DNA of 64,000 nucleotides from UBA7446 sp024639165 (GTDB lineage: Bacteria > Bacteroidota > Bacteroidia > Flavobacteriales > Flavobacteriaceae). The stretch is from the NCBI GenBank assembly GCA_024639165.1, contig JAHEIX010000019.1:62001-126000 (forward strand), given 5' to 3'. This document shows, piece after piece, positions 43,601-51,950 of this stretch (positions within the stretch are counted from its first letter, which is position 1; each line of letters begins with the position of its first letter). The notes under the pieces were generated by a model. It did no database searches, was not told where the DNA came from, and saw only the letters and a program-made list of their open reading frames with translations. Position numbers and translations under genes: made by a program.

Positions 43601-44913
43601 ACAGGGTGTCCTTTAAGTACATTTTCTAAGATATCCCAAACCACAGGTTCACGTTTATCTATAATTTTCTTAGCTGACTTAACTGTTTTTACAATCCCAC
43701 GCTCAATAAGCTTGCGGATGATAAACGGCTTGTAAAGTTCGGCTGCCATATTTTTTGGCAATCCACACTCAAACAACTTAAGCTCAGGTCCAACAACAAT
43801 TACAGAACGTGCAGAGTAATCAACACGTTTTCCAAGTAAGTTTTGACGGAAACGTCCTTGTTTACCTTTCAAAGAATCTGAAAGAGACTTCAGTGGACGG
43901 TTTGCATCTGTCTTAACTGCAGAAGACTTTCGTGTATTGTCAAATAACGAGTCTACAGATTCTTGTAGCATTCGTTTTTCATTACGTAAAATTACTTCTG
44001 GAGCTTTGATCTCCAATAAACGCTTCAAACGGTTGTTACGGATAATTACACGACGGTATAAATCATTTAAATCAGAAGTAGCGAAACGACCACCATCTAG
44101 CGGCACCAATGGACGTAATTCTGGTGGAATTACTGGTACTACTTTCATGATCATCCACTCTGGGCGATTCTCACGGTTTTTATTTGCATCGCGAAGGGCC
44201 TCAACAACTTGTAAACGCTTTAGCGCTTCAGTTTTACGTTGTTTAGAAGTTTCATTATTGGCTTTGTCGCGTAGCTGGTATGAAAGCTCGTCTAAGTCAA
44301 TACGATTAAGTATATCAATCAAACATTCAGCACCCATTTTAGCAATAAACTTATTAGGGTCACTGTCCTCTAAGTATTGGTTTTCTTGCGGAAGCTTTTC
44401 CATGATATTCAGATACTCTTCCTCTGTAAGGAAATCCATTTTCTGAACAGGCTCACCTTCTTCATTGGTTGCAATACCCGGTTGAATTACTACATAACGC
44501 TCGTAGTAAATAATCATGTCTAATTTTTTAGACGGAAGACCGAGTAAGTATCCAATTTTATTGGGAAGCGAGCGGAAATACCAGATGTGTGCTACGGGAA
44601 CCACCAAGCTTATGTGACCTACACGGTCACGGCGTACTTTTTTCTCAGTAACCTCAACACCACAGCGATCACATACAATACCCTTGTAGCGAATACGCTT
44701 ATACTTTCCACAAGCGCATTCAAAGTCCTTAACAGGGCCAAAGATACGTTCACAAAACAGCCCATCACGTTCTGGTTTGTGTGTACGATAGTTAATGGTT
44801 TCAGGCTTTAAAACTTCACCTCTAGAGGCAGCCAAAATGGTTTCGGGCGATGAAAGCCCAATGGAGATTTTACTGAAATCTTTTTGTTGTTGTACTTCGT
44901 TTATACGTGCCAT
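40612..44913 (-). CDS. rpoC: RNA polymerase beta-prime subunit
   Basis: 1433 residues, typical for Bacteroidota. The N-terminal zinc ribbon is [25 protein letters not shown], the clamp and rudder follow, and the catalytic Mg2+ triad is in [14 protein letters not shown]. The bridge-helix region has [20 protein letters not shown]. The second zinc site is [17 protein letters not shown], and the C-terminus has the [20 protein letters not shown]-type trigger-loop-adjacent block. It forms the active site with RpoB. It starts 12 bases after rpoB and overlaps the DUF3467 start. Confidence 0.98.
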   Translation of the reverse strand: [1433 protein letters not shown]

Positions 44914-44925
44914 ATCAATTTTTTA

Positions 44926-47900
44926 TTATTCTTCTAATCGAATATCAAGACCAAGGCCTTTAAGTTCGTGCATCAATACGTTAAAGGATTCTGGAAGGCC
45001 AGGCTTAGGCATGGCTTCCCCTTTAACAATTGACTCGTATGTTTTCGCTCGACCAATCACGTCATCAGACTTAACGGTCAAGATTTCTTGAAGTGTGCTA
45101 GATGCACCATAAGCCTCAAGAGCCCAAACTTCCATTTCTCCAAATCGTTGTCCACCAAACTGCGCCTTACCACCAAGCGGTTGCTGGGTAATAAGTGAGT
45201 ATGGTCCAATAGAACGCGAGTGCATCTTATCATCAACCATGTGACCGAGTTTTAACATATAGATAACTCCTACGGTTGCCGGTTGGTCAAAGCGCTCTCC
45301 TGTTCCACCATCATACAAATAAGTATGCCCAAATTGTGGAACGCCTGCCTCTTTTGTCAATTCATCAATTTGTTCGTTGGTTGCACCATCAAAAATTGGA
45401 GTAGCAAATGTTTTACCCATTTTTTGACCCGCCCAGCCAAGAACAGTTTCATATATCTGTCCGATGTTCATTCGCGACGGTACTCCAAGTGGATTCAATA
45501 CTATATCAACTGGTGTTCCGTCTTCTAGGAATGGCATATCTTCTTGACGTACTATACGTGCTACGATACCTTTGTTACCGTGACGTCCCGCCATCTTATC
45601 GCCTACTTTAAGCTTACGTTTCTTAGCGATGTAAACTTTAGCAAGTTTTAAGATTCCAGCAGGAAGTTCGTCTCCAACAGAAATTGTAAACTTATTTCTA
45701 CGCAGTGCACCCTGTAAATCATTTTCTTTGATTTTATAGTTGTGCATCAAGTCGTTTACAAGACTGTTAATGCGCTTATCTACCGTCCAATCAGAATTGA
45801 CAAGGTGAGCATAATCGTCTACTGAGTTAAGCATTTTCAAAGTAAACTTCTTACCCTTCGGCATTACTTCTTCACCAAGATCATTCATCACACCTTGACA
45901 TGTTTTACCACTCAAAATAGAGAACAATTTCTCGACCAAGACAGCCTTTAGCTTTTCAAACTTCAAGTCATAACTATCTTCTAATTCGATGATAGCCTCT
46001 TTGTCTTGCGAACGCTTACGTTTGTCTTTTAAGATTCTTGTAAATAGTTTTTTATCAATGACAACCCCGTTGAGTGATGGAGAAGCTTTCAAAGAAGCAT
46101 CTTTTACATCACCTGCTTTATCACCAAATATGGCACGAAGCAGTTTTTCTTCTGGTGTAGGATCTGATTCACCTTTAGGTGTGATCTTTCCGATAAGGAT
46201 ATCGCCAGCACCTACCTCAGCACCCACGCGAATCATACCATTCTCGTCCAAATCGCTAGTAGCTTCTTCGGAAACGTTTGGAATATCGTTTGTCAATTCC
46301 TCTTTACCTAGTTTGGTATCACGCACTTCCAAGGAATATTCATCAATGTGAATAGAAGTAAATACATCATTACGAACTACCTTTTCAGAGATAACAATCG
46401 CATCCTCAAAGTTGTACCCTTTCCAAGGCATAAAGGCTACTTTCATGTTACGGCCAAGCGCTAGCTCACCGTTTTCAGTAGCATACCCCTGACAAAGTAC
46501 CTGTCCTTTTTCAACACGGTCCCCAATAGAAACAATCGGCTTTAGGTTAATACAAGTCCCTTGGTTCGTTTTTCTAAACTTTACAAGTTCATATGTTTTT
46601 TCGTCAGAATCAAAAGAGACAAGTCTCTCGTCCTCACTCATATCATACTTAATGGTGATACGTTGTGCATCTACATATATAACTTTACCAGTGCCTTCGG
46701 CATTGATAAGTACACGAGAGTCCGTAGCCACCTGACGCTCCAATCCAGTTCCTACAATAGGTGCCTGAGGACGCAATAGTGGTACCGCCTGACGCATCAT
46801 GTTTGATCCCATCAAGGCACGGTTTGCATCATCGTGCTCCAAGAAAGGAATCAAGGATGCAGAAATAGATGCTATCTGGTTTGGTGCTACATCAGTATAG
46901 TCAACTTCGGTTTTGTCAACTACTGGGTAATCTGCTTCTGAACGTGCAATAATCTTGTCAGCAGCTATTTCTCCAGTTTCTGTTTTTTCGATGTTTGCCT
47001 GTGCAAATAGTTTACCTTCCTCCTCTTCAGCAGACAAATACTGAGAAGCAGACATATCAACAACACCCTCTTCTACTTTAAAATAAGGCGTTTCGATAAA
47101 TCCGAGGTTATTTACTTTCGCAAACACCCCTAGTGAGGATATCAGTCCAATGTTTGGTCCTTCAGGAGTTTCTATCGGACAAAGTCTTCCGTAGTGCGTA
47201 TAGTGTACATCACGCACCTCAAAACCTGCGCGTTCTCTTGACAAACCACCTGGTCCTAGTGCAGACAAACGACGCTTGTGCGTAATTTCTGCCAGCGGAT
47301 TGGTCTGGTCCATAAATTGAGAAAGCTGGTTGGTACCAAAGAACGAGTTAATAACAGAGGACAAGGTCTTGGCATTAATCAAGTCAATAGGCGTAAACAC
47401 CTCATTGTCACGAACGTTCATACGCTCGCGAATGGTGCGTGCCATACGTGACAGACCTACACCAAATTGAGATGAAAGTTGCTCTCCAACGGTACGTACA
47501 CGACGGTTAGACAAGTGATCGATATCATCAATTTCAGCCTTAGAGTTAATCAACTCAATAAGGTATTTGATGATGGTAATAATGTCGTCTTTTGTCAAAA
47601 CTTGTTTGTCCATTTCAATGTCCAAGCCAAGTTTTTTGTTCATGCGGTAACGCCCAACTTCACCAAGGTTATATCGCTGATCAGAGAAGAAAAGCTTATC
47701 AATAATACCACGAGCAGTTTCCTCATCTGGCGGTTCAGCATTTCGCAATTGGCGGTAGATATGCTCTACAGCTTCTTTTTCTGAGTTTGTTGGATCCTTT
47801 TGAAGGGTGTTGTGAATGATAGCATAATCTGCGGATTGTGCCTCTTCTTTATGCAGCAATATGGTATCAGCATTGGCTTCCAAAATCTGGTCGATGTGTT

Positions 47901-48738
47901 CTTTGTCTAGAACAGTATCCCGATCCAAAACAATTTCGTTACGCTCGATAGAAACCACTTCGCCTGTATCTTCATCAACAAAGTCTTCAAACCATGTGTT
48001 AAGTACACGAGCAGCAAGTTTGCGTCCCATTACTTTTTTCAGTCCTGTTTTTGATACTTTAATTTCCTCTGCAAGGTCAAAAATTTCAAGAATATCTTTA
48101 TCGCGCTCATACCCAATGGCACGGAAAAGTGTGGTAACCGGTAATTTTTTCTTACGATCGATGTAGGCATACATCACGCTGTTAATGTCCGTTGCAAATT
48201 CAATCCAAGAACCTTTGAAAGGAATTACACGAGCGGAATACAACTTGGTTCCATTGGCGTGGAACGACTGCCCGAAGAATACACCAGGTGAGCGGTGTAA
48301 TTGTGACACAACAATACGCTCAGCACCATTAATAACAAATGTACCACTAGGGGTCATGTAAGGGATAACACCCAAGTAAACATCCTGTACGATGGTTTCA
48401 AAATCTTCGTGTTCAGGGTCAGTACAATACAATTTTAGACGTGCCTTTAGAGGGACACTGTGTGTAAGACCACGTTCAATACACTCCTGTATGCTATACC
48501 TAGGTGGATCAACGAAATAATCCAAAAATTCAAGGACAAACTGATTACGGGAATCCGAAATAGGAAAGTTTTCCATGAAGGTATTGTATAGGCCTTCATT
48601 TCCACGTTCGTCGGACTTAGTTTCTAATTGAAAAAAGTCTTGGAAAGATTTGATTTGAATATCTAAAAAGTCTGGATAGGCAGGGGTACCAATGGCCGAA
48701 GCAAAATTGTGTCGGGTTGCGCTTGTCATGTTGGACAT
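44926..48738 (-). CDS. rpoB: RNA polymerase beta subunit
   Basis: 1270 residues. Family landmarks are the rifampicin-site region QLSQFMDQTNPLAEITHKRR...LSALGPGGLSRERAGFEVRDVH, the YGRLCPIETPEGPNIGLI block, KAFMPWKGYNFEDAIVISE, and the C-terminal KMAGRHGNKG and GGQRFGEMEVWALEAYGA. The rif-site residues (Q, D, H, R, S/L) look wild type. A second ATG three codons in is also possible. It follows rplL by 109 bases, a gap that contains a long hairpin. Confidence 0.98.
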   Translation of the reverse strand: MSNMTSATRHNFASAIGTPAYPDFLDIQIKSFQDFFQLETKSDERGNEGLYNTFMENFPISDSRNQFVLEFLDYFVDPPRYSIQECIERGLTHSVPLKARLKLYCTDPEHEDFETIVQDVYLGVIPYMTPSGTFVINGAERIVVSQLHRSPGVFFGQSFHANGTKLYSARVIPFKGSWIEFATDINSVMYAYIDRKKKLPVTTLFRAIGYERDKDILEIFDLAEEIKVSKTGLKKVMGRKLAARVLNTWFEDFVDEDTGEVVSIERNEIVLDRDTVLDKEHIDQILEANADTILLHKEEAQSADYAIIHNTLQKDPTNSEKEAVEHIYRQLRNAEPPDEETARGIIDKLFFSDQRYNLGEVGRYRMNKKLGLDIEMDKQVLTKDDIITIIKYLIELINSKAEIDDIDHLSNRRVRTVGEQLSSQFGVGLSRMARTIRERMNVRDNEVFTPIDLINAKTLSSVINSFFGTNQLSQFMDQTNPLAEITHKRRLSALGPGGLSRERAGFEVRDVHYTHYGRLCPIETPEGPNIGLISSLGVFAKVNNLGFIETPYFKVEEGVVDMSASQYLSAEEEEGKLFAQANIEKTETGEIAADKIIARSEADYPVVDKTEVDYTDVAPNQIASISASLIPFLEHDDANRALMGSNMMRQAVPLLRPQAPIVGTGLERQVATDSRVLINAEGTGKVIYVDAQRITIKYDMSEDERLVSFDSDEKTYELVKFRKTNQGTCINLKPIVSIGDRVEKGQVLCQGYATENGELALGRNMKVAFMPWKGYNFEDAIVISEKVVRNDVFTSIHIDEYSLEVRDTKLGKEELTNDIPNVSEEATSDLDENGMIRVGAEVGAGDILIGKITPKGESDPTPEEKLLRAIFGDKAGDVKDASLKASPSLNGVVIDKKLFTRILKDKRKRSQDKEAIIELEDSYDLKFEKLKAVLVEKLFSILSGKTCQGVMNDLGEEVMPKGKKFTLKMLNSVDDYAHLVNSDWTVDKRINSLVNDLMHNYKIKENDLQGALRRNKFTISVGDELPAGILKLAKVYIAKKRKLKVGDKMAGRHGNKGIVARIVRQEDMPFLEDGTPVDIVLNPLGVPSRMNIGQIYETVLGWAGQKMGKTFATPIFDGATNEQIDELTKEAGVPQFGHTYLYDGGTGERFDQPATVGVIYMLKLGHMVDDKMHSRSIGPYSLITQQPLGGKAQFGGQRFGEMEVWALEAYGASSTLQEILTVKSDDVIGRAKTYESIVKGEAMPKPGLPESFNVLMHELKGLGLDIRLEE

Positions 48739-48787
48739 ATGGGTTAATCTATTAAAAAATTAGTACTAGGGGCATAAAACACCAAAT

Positions 48788-48824
48788 GGTTTAAGCCCAC
48801 GAACGCATGTTCGGGACTTAAACC
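48788..48824 (-). promoter_or_regulatory. hairpin in the rplL-rpoB gap
   Basis: GGTTTAAG...CGAAC-GCAT-GTTCG...CTTAAACC makes a stem of about 15 bp with a mismatch and a bulge. No T-run follows on the minus strand, so it is not a standard terminator. In E. coli the same gap has an attenuator and an RNase III site; this could be an analogous processing or stability element. Confidence 0.45.
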
Positions 48825-48847
48825 TCTGGATTGGGTCGAGAGCTTAA

Positions 48848-49225
48848 TTACTTAAGCTCAACTTCAGCACCTGCTTCTTCCAAAGAAGATTTCAGTCCTT
48901 CAGCTTCGTCTTTTGCTACACCTTCCTTAATAGGGCTTGGTGCATTATCAACAAGCTCTTTTGCTTCCTTAAGACCAAGACCTGTTAATTCTTTTACAAG
49001 CTTAACTACAGCTAGTTTAGAACCGCCAGCGGCTGTTAGGATAACATCGAACTCTGATTTTTCCTCGGCTGCTTCACCACCACCACCGGCAGCGGGTCCA
49101 GCTACGGCAACGGCTGCTGCTGCAGGCTCGATACCATATTCTTCTTTGAGGATGTTGGCCAACTCGTTGACCTCTTTAACGGTCAAATTGACCAGTTGTT
49201 CTGCAAAATCTTTTAAATCTGCCAT
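48848..49225 (-). CDS. rplL: 50S ribosomal protein L7/L12
   Basis: 125 residues. The N-terminal dimerisation helices (ADLKDFAEQLVNLTVKEVNE) lead to an Ala/Gly hinge (PAAAAVAVAGPAAGGGGEAA), then the factor-binding domain (EKSEFDVILTAAGGSKLAVV, KEAKELVDNAPSPIKEG). It forms the flexible stalk that recruits translation GTPases. It lies 32 bases after rplJ. Confidence 0.97.
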   Translation of the reverse strand: MADLKDFAEQLVNLTVKEVNELANILKEEYGIEPAAAAVAVAGPAAGGGGEAAEEKSEFDVILTAAGGSKLAVVKLVKELTGLGLKEAKELVDNAPSPIKEGVAKDEAEGLKSSLEEAGAEVELK

Positions 49226-49257
49226 TTTTGAACTATTTAATTGTTTTTGTTTACGTT

Positions 49258-49779
49258 TTAAGCTTCCTTTTCAGAAAGTGTTTTGATTATACCAGCTAGG
49301 GTACCGCCACCTGATTGAAGTGCAGATACCACGTTTGTCGCAGGAGATTGAAGCAAGCCTATTATCTCGCCAATCAATTCGTCCTTGGATTTGATGTTTA
49401 CCAAAGCTTCCACTTGATCGTCACCTAAATAAACAGCTTCCTCAATGAAAGCTCCTTTTAAAATAGGCTTATCCGATTTTTTGCGGAATTCCTTAATTAG
49501 TTTAGCAGGGGCATTTCCAGCCTCTGAAAACATCATAGCGGTGTTTCCAACCAAGACTGTAGATAAATCTTCAAAGTCTTTGTCAGAAGCCTCCATGGCT
49601 TTGGATAACAACGTATTTTTTACCACTTCTAATTTGATATTTGCTTTAAAACAAGCACGTCTCAAATTTGAAGTTGTCTCAGCATTCAACCCAGAAACAT
49701 CTGTTAAATAGATGTTTGCGTTGTCTGCTAGCTTAGCAGTTAACTGCTCTATTACGTTTGCTTTTTGTTCTCGTGTCAT
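49258..49779 (-). CDS. rplJ: 50S ribosomal protein L10
   Basis: 173 residues. L10 anchors L7/L12 dimers to the stalk base. MTREQKANVIEQLTAKLADN and YLTDVSGLNAETTSNLRRAC are typical. The C-terminal helix that binds L7/L12 is present. It starts only 16 bases after rplA, so the long L10 leader used for autoregulation in E. coli does not fit in this gap; control must work differently or act inside rplA. Confidence 0.96.
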   Translation of the reverse strand: MTREQKANVIEQLTAKLADNANIYLTDVSGLNAETTSNLRRACFKANIKLEVVKNTLLSKAMEASDKDFEDLSTVLVGNTAMMFSEAGNAPAKLIKEFRKKSDKPILKGAFIEEAVYLGDDQVEALVNIKSKDELIGEIIGLLQSPATNVVSALQSGGGTLAGIIKTLSEKEA

Positions 49780-49795
49780 AAATTCTATTCGCTAT

Positions 49796-50485
49796 TTAGA
49801 CAACCTTAGTGTCGATATTGATGCTTGGGCTCATAGTACTCGACATGGCAATACTTTTGATGTATTCACCTTTCGAAGACGATGGCTTGAGCTTCACAAG
49901 TGTCTGCAACAGTTCATCGGCATTGCCCGCAATCTTGTCAGCATCAAAAGATGCTTTTCCGATTGGTGCATGCACAATTCCTGATTTATCCACTTTAAAA
50001 TCAATTTTACCTGCCTTTACTTCATTGATAGCTTTAGCGACATCCATCGTCACAGTACCAGTCTTTGGGTTAGGCATCAATCCTCTTGGACCTAATACAC
50101 GTCCTAAAGGACCTAACTTACCCATAACACTTGGCATAGTGATGATAACATCAACATCTGTCCAACCATCTTTGATTTTCTGGAGGTATTCATCTAGTCC
50201 AACAAAATCAGCACCCGCCGCTGTGGCTTCGTCTTCTTTGTCAGGCGTAACTAAGGCCAAAACTCGAACATCTTTACCTGTACCGTGCGGTAGACTAACC
50301 ACGCCACGAACCATTTGGTCCGCTTTGCGAGGGTCAACACCTAGCCTTACAGCGAGGTCAACAGACTCATCGAATTTTGAATTAGCGATTTCTTTAACCA
50401 GTGCGGAAGCATCCTGTACTGAGTACAGTTTTGTCCGGTCTATTTTACTTAGCGATTCTTTACGCTTCTTTGTAATTTTTCCCAT
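49796..50485 (-). CDS. rplA: 50S ribosomal protein L1
   Basis: 229 residues, normal. Landmarks are KFDESVDLAVRLGVDPRKAD, RGVVSLPHGTGKDVRVLAL and the RNA-binding signature LGPRGLMPNPKTGTVTMDVA. L1 lies at the E-site stalk and in many bacteria also represses its own operon. A nearly full-length antisense ORF exists over the same bases but is a shadow. It lies 12 bases after rplK. Confidence 0.97.
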   Translation of the reverse strand: MGKITKKRKESLSKIDRTKLYSVQDASALVKEIANSKFDESVDLAVRLGVDPRKADQMVRGVVSLPHGTGKDVRVLALVTPDKEDEATAAGADFVGLDEYLQKIKDGWTDVDVIITMPSVMGKLGPLGRVLGPRGLMPNPKTGTVTMDVAKAINEVKAGKIDFKVDKSGIVHAPIGKASFDADKIAGNADELLQTLVKLKPSSSKGEYIKSIAMSSTMSPSINIDTKVV

Positions 50486-50497
50486 GATTCACTTCAA

Positions 50498-50935
50498 TTA
50501 AAAAGGGGAATTTCCCTTGACGGTAAATCCCATTGATCTTGCGGTCCCAGCCACCATTTTCATGGCAGATTCAACTGTAAATGCATTTAAATCTTGCATT
50601 TTGTCTTCCGCAATTGCACGAACTTGTTCCCAAGTTACACTTGCAACTTTAGCGCGGTTGGGCTCGCCAGATCCTTTTTTAACCTTGGCGGCTTCCATCA
50701 ACTGAACGGCTGCGGGTGGTGTTTTGACGACAAAGTCAAAAGACTTATCGACATACACAGAAATTACAACTGGCAATACTTTACCAGCCTTATCTTGAGT
50801 TCTAGCATTGAACTGCTTACAGAACTCCATGATATTAACTCCTGCGGCACCCAGAGCGGGTCCAACCGGCGGCGATGGATTCGCGGCGCCTCCCCTAACT
50901 TGTAGTTTTACTACTTTACTTACTTCTTTAGCCAT
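50498..50935 (-). CDS. rplK: 50S ribosomal protein L11
   Basis: 145 residues. L11 forms the GTPase-associated centre with 23S rRNA. KLQVRGGAANPSPPVGPALG is the conserved Pro-rich N-terminus, and TVESAMKMVAGTARSMGFTV is the C-terminal signature. The 71-base gap from nusG holds a small stem CTGTAT/ATACAG but I cannot confirm an L1 operator there. Confidence 0.97.
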   Translation of the reverse strand: MAKEVSKVVKLQVRGGAANPSPPVGPALGAAGVNIMEFCKQFNARTQDKAGKVLPVVISVYVDKSFDFVVKTPPAAVQLMEAAKVKKGSGEPNRAKVASVTWEQVRAIAEDKMQDLNAFTVESAMKMVAGTARSMGFTVKGNSPF

Positions 50936-51006
50936 TATTAATTTAACTCTAGTTAATGATTCCTGTATTAGTGGAAGCTATACAGTCATCGGTATATGTA
51001 ACACTT

Positions 51007-51561
51007 TTAAACTTTTTCGACTTGCATGTAGGACAGTTCCAGTGGCGTCTTTCTTCCGAAAATTTTCACCATTACTTCCAACTTGCGTTTTTCTTCATTT
51101 ACTTTTTCTATGCTGCCGTTAAATCCGTTAAAGGGACCATCAATTACTTTGATAGTCTCTCCAAGTTTAAATGGAATAGCGACATTTTCTGTTTGTACTG
51201 ACAATTCGTCAACCTTACCAAGCATTCGATTTACTTCAGAGGTACGAAGTGGAACGGGATCTCCGCCTTTGGTTTCACCCAAAAAGCCAATGACATTGGT
51301 TATAGAACGAATAATGTGTGGTACTTCACCTGATAAGTTGGCCTTAATCATGATGTAACCAGGAAAATAGTTCCGTTCTTTATTTACCTTCTTACCGTTG
51401 CGGATTTGAATTACCTTTTCAGTAGGCACCAAAACTTCTTCTACGAAATCAGAAAGACCAAGACGTGCAATATCAGACTCTATATAAGACTTGATTTTGT
51501 TTTCTTGACCGCTTACCGCGCGAACAACATACCATTTTTTTACATCCGTGTCTGTTGTCAT
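51007..51561 (-). CDS. nusG: transcription termination/antitermination factor NusG
   Basis: 184 residues. The NGN domain starts KKWYVVRAVSGQENKIKSYIE and includes PGYIMIKANLSGEVPHIIRS. The KOW domain (about 130-184) has GETIKVIDGPFNGFNGSIEKV. NusG binds RNA polymerase and couples it to Rho or ribosomes. It follows secE by 2 bases, the order secE-nusG-rplK that is conserved in most bacteria. Confidence 0.97.
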   Translation of the reverse strand: MTTDTDVKKWYVVRAVSGQENKIKSYIESDIARLGLSDFVEEVLVPTEKVIQIRNGKKVNKERNYFPGYIMIKANLSGEVPHIIRSITNVIGFLGETKGGDPVPLRTSEVNRMLGKVDELSVQTENVAIPFKLGETIKVIDGPFNGFNGSIEKVNEEKRKLEVMVKIFGRKTPLELSYMQVEKV

Positions 51562-51563
51562 GG

Positions 51564-51755
51564 TTAGCTAATTAATTGAAAGTAAAATTTAACAACACGA
51601 GATAAGAGCGAATCTGCACCCCAAATGGCGAGTGAGAAAATGATAGAGAAAACCACTACTACTGTAGTATGACGTAAAAGCTCGGACTGAGGTGTCCAGG
51701 TTACGTGGTTCTTAAGTTCTGCGAAAGCATCCTTTATGTACGTTATCATTGCCAT
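51564..51755 (-). CDS. secE: preprotein translocase subunit SecE
   Basis: 63 residues from ATG at 51755, the short single-TM form. An amphipathic helix (YIKDAFAELKNHVTWTPQSE) is followed by one membrane segment (VVVVFSIIFSLAIWGADSLL). SecE clamps SecY. The longer in-frame ORF reads backwards into the tRNA-Trp gene and is not the true start. It lies between tRNA-Trp and nusG. Confidence 0.94.
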   Translation of the reverse strand: MAMITYIKDAFAELKNHVTWTPQSELLRHTTVVVVFSIIFSLAIWGADSLLSRVVKFYFQLIS

Positions 51756-51772
51756 TTTTTTATTTCTCCTTG

Positions 51773-51845
51773 CACGGGTTGAGAGGCTCGAACTCCCGAC
51801 ACCTGGTTTTGGAGACCAGTGCTCTACCAACTGAGCTAAACCCGT
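51773..51845 (-). tRNA. tRNA-Trp (CCA)
   Basis: 73 nt. The acceptor stem ACGGGTT/AACCCGT, D-arm TAGCTCAGTTGGTAGAGC, anticodon arm CTGGT-CTCCAAA-ACCAG with anticodon CCA, and T-arm with GTTCGAGCC are all present. CCA is not encoded. It lies between tuf and secE, as in many bacteria. Confidence 0.96.
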
Positions 51846-51900
51846 CTCTGTTGGTGCACATGCTCCGTTTTTTGAGTTAGTACACCCGTTTAGTGCGCCA

Positions 51901-51927
51901 AAAGGTGCTGCATAAAACAGCACCTTT
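51901..51927 (-). promoter_or_regulatory. stem-loop between tuf and tRNA-Trp
   Basis: AAAGGTGCTG-CATAAAA-CAGCACCTTT is a perfect 10-bp stem 24 bases after the tuf stop. On the minus strand only about four T follow, so it is a weak terminator or an RNA-processing site before tRNA-Trp. Confidence 0.55.
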
Positions 51928-51950
51928 AAGACACAAAAACGTTGATTGTA

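Noticed and set aside
42191..44446. Several antisense ORFs of 70-170 codons within rpoC and rpoB
   Set aside because: They are reverse-strand shadows of highly conserved RNA polymerase genes, with no recognisable domain or promoter.
49780..49795. An L10 leader between rplA and rplJ
   Set aside because: The gap is only 16 bases, too short for the folded leader known from other bacteria.
49809..50501. A 230-codon plus-strand ORF
   Set aside because: It lies antisense to rplA over its whole length. The minus-strand translation is an unmistakable L1, and the plus-strand product is Ser/Pro-rich low-complexity typical of a reverse-complement shadow.
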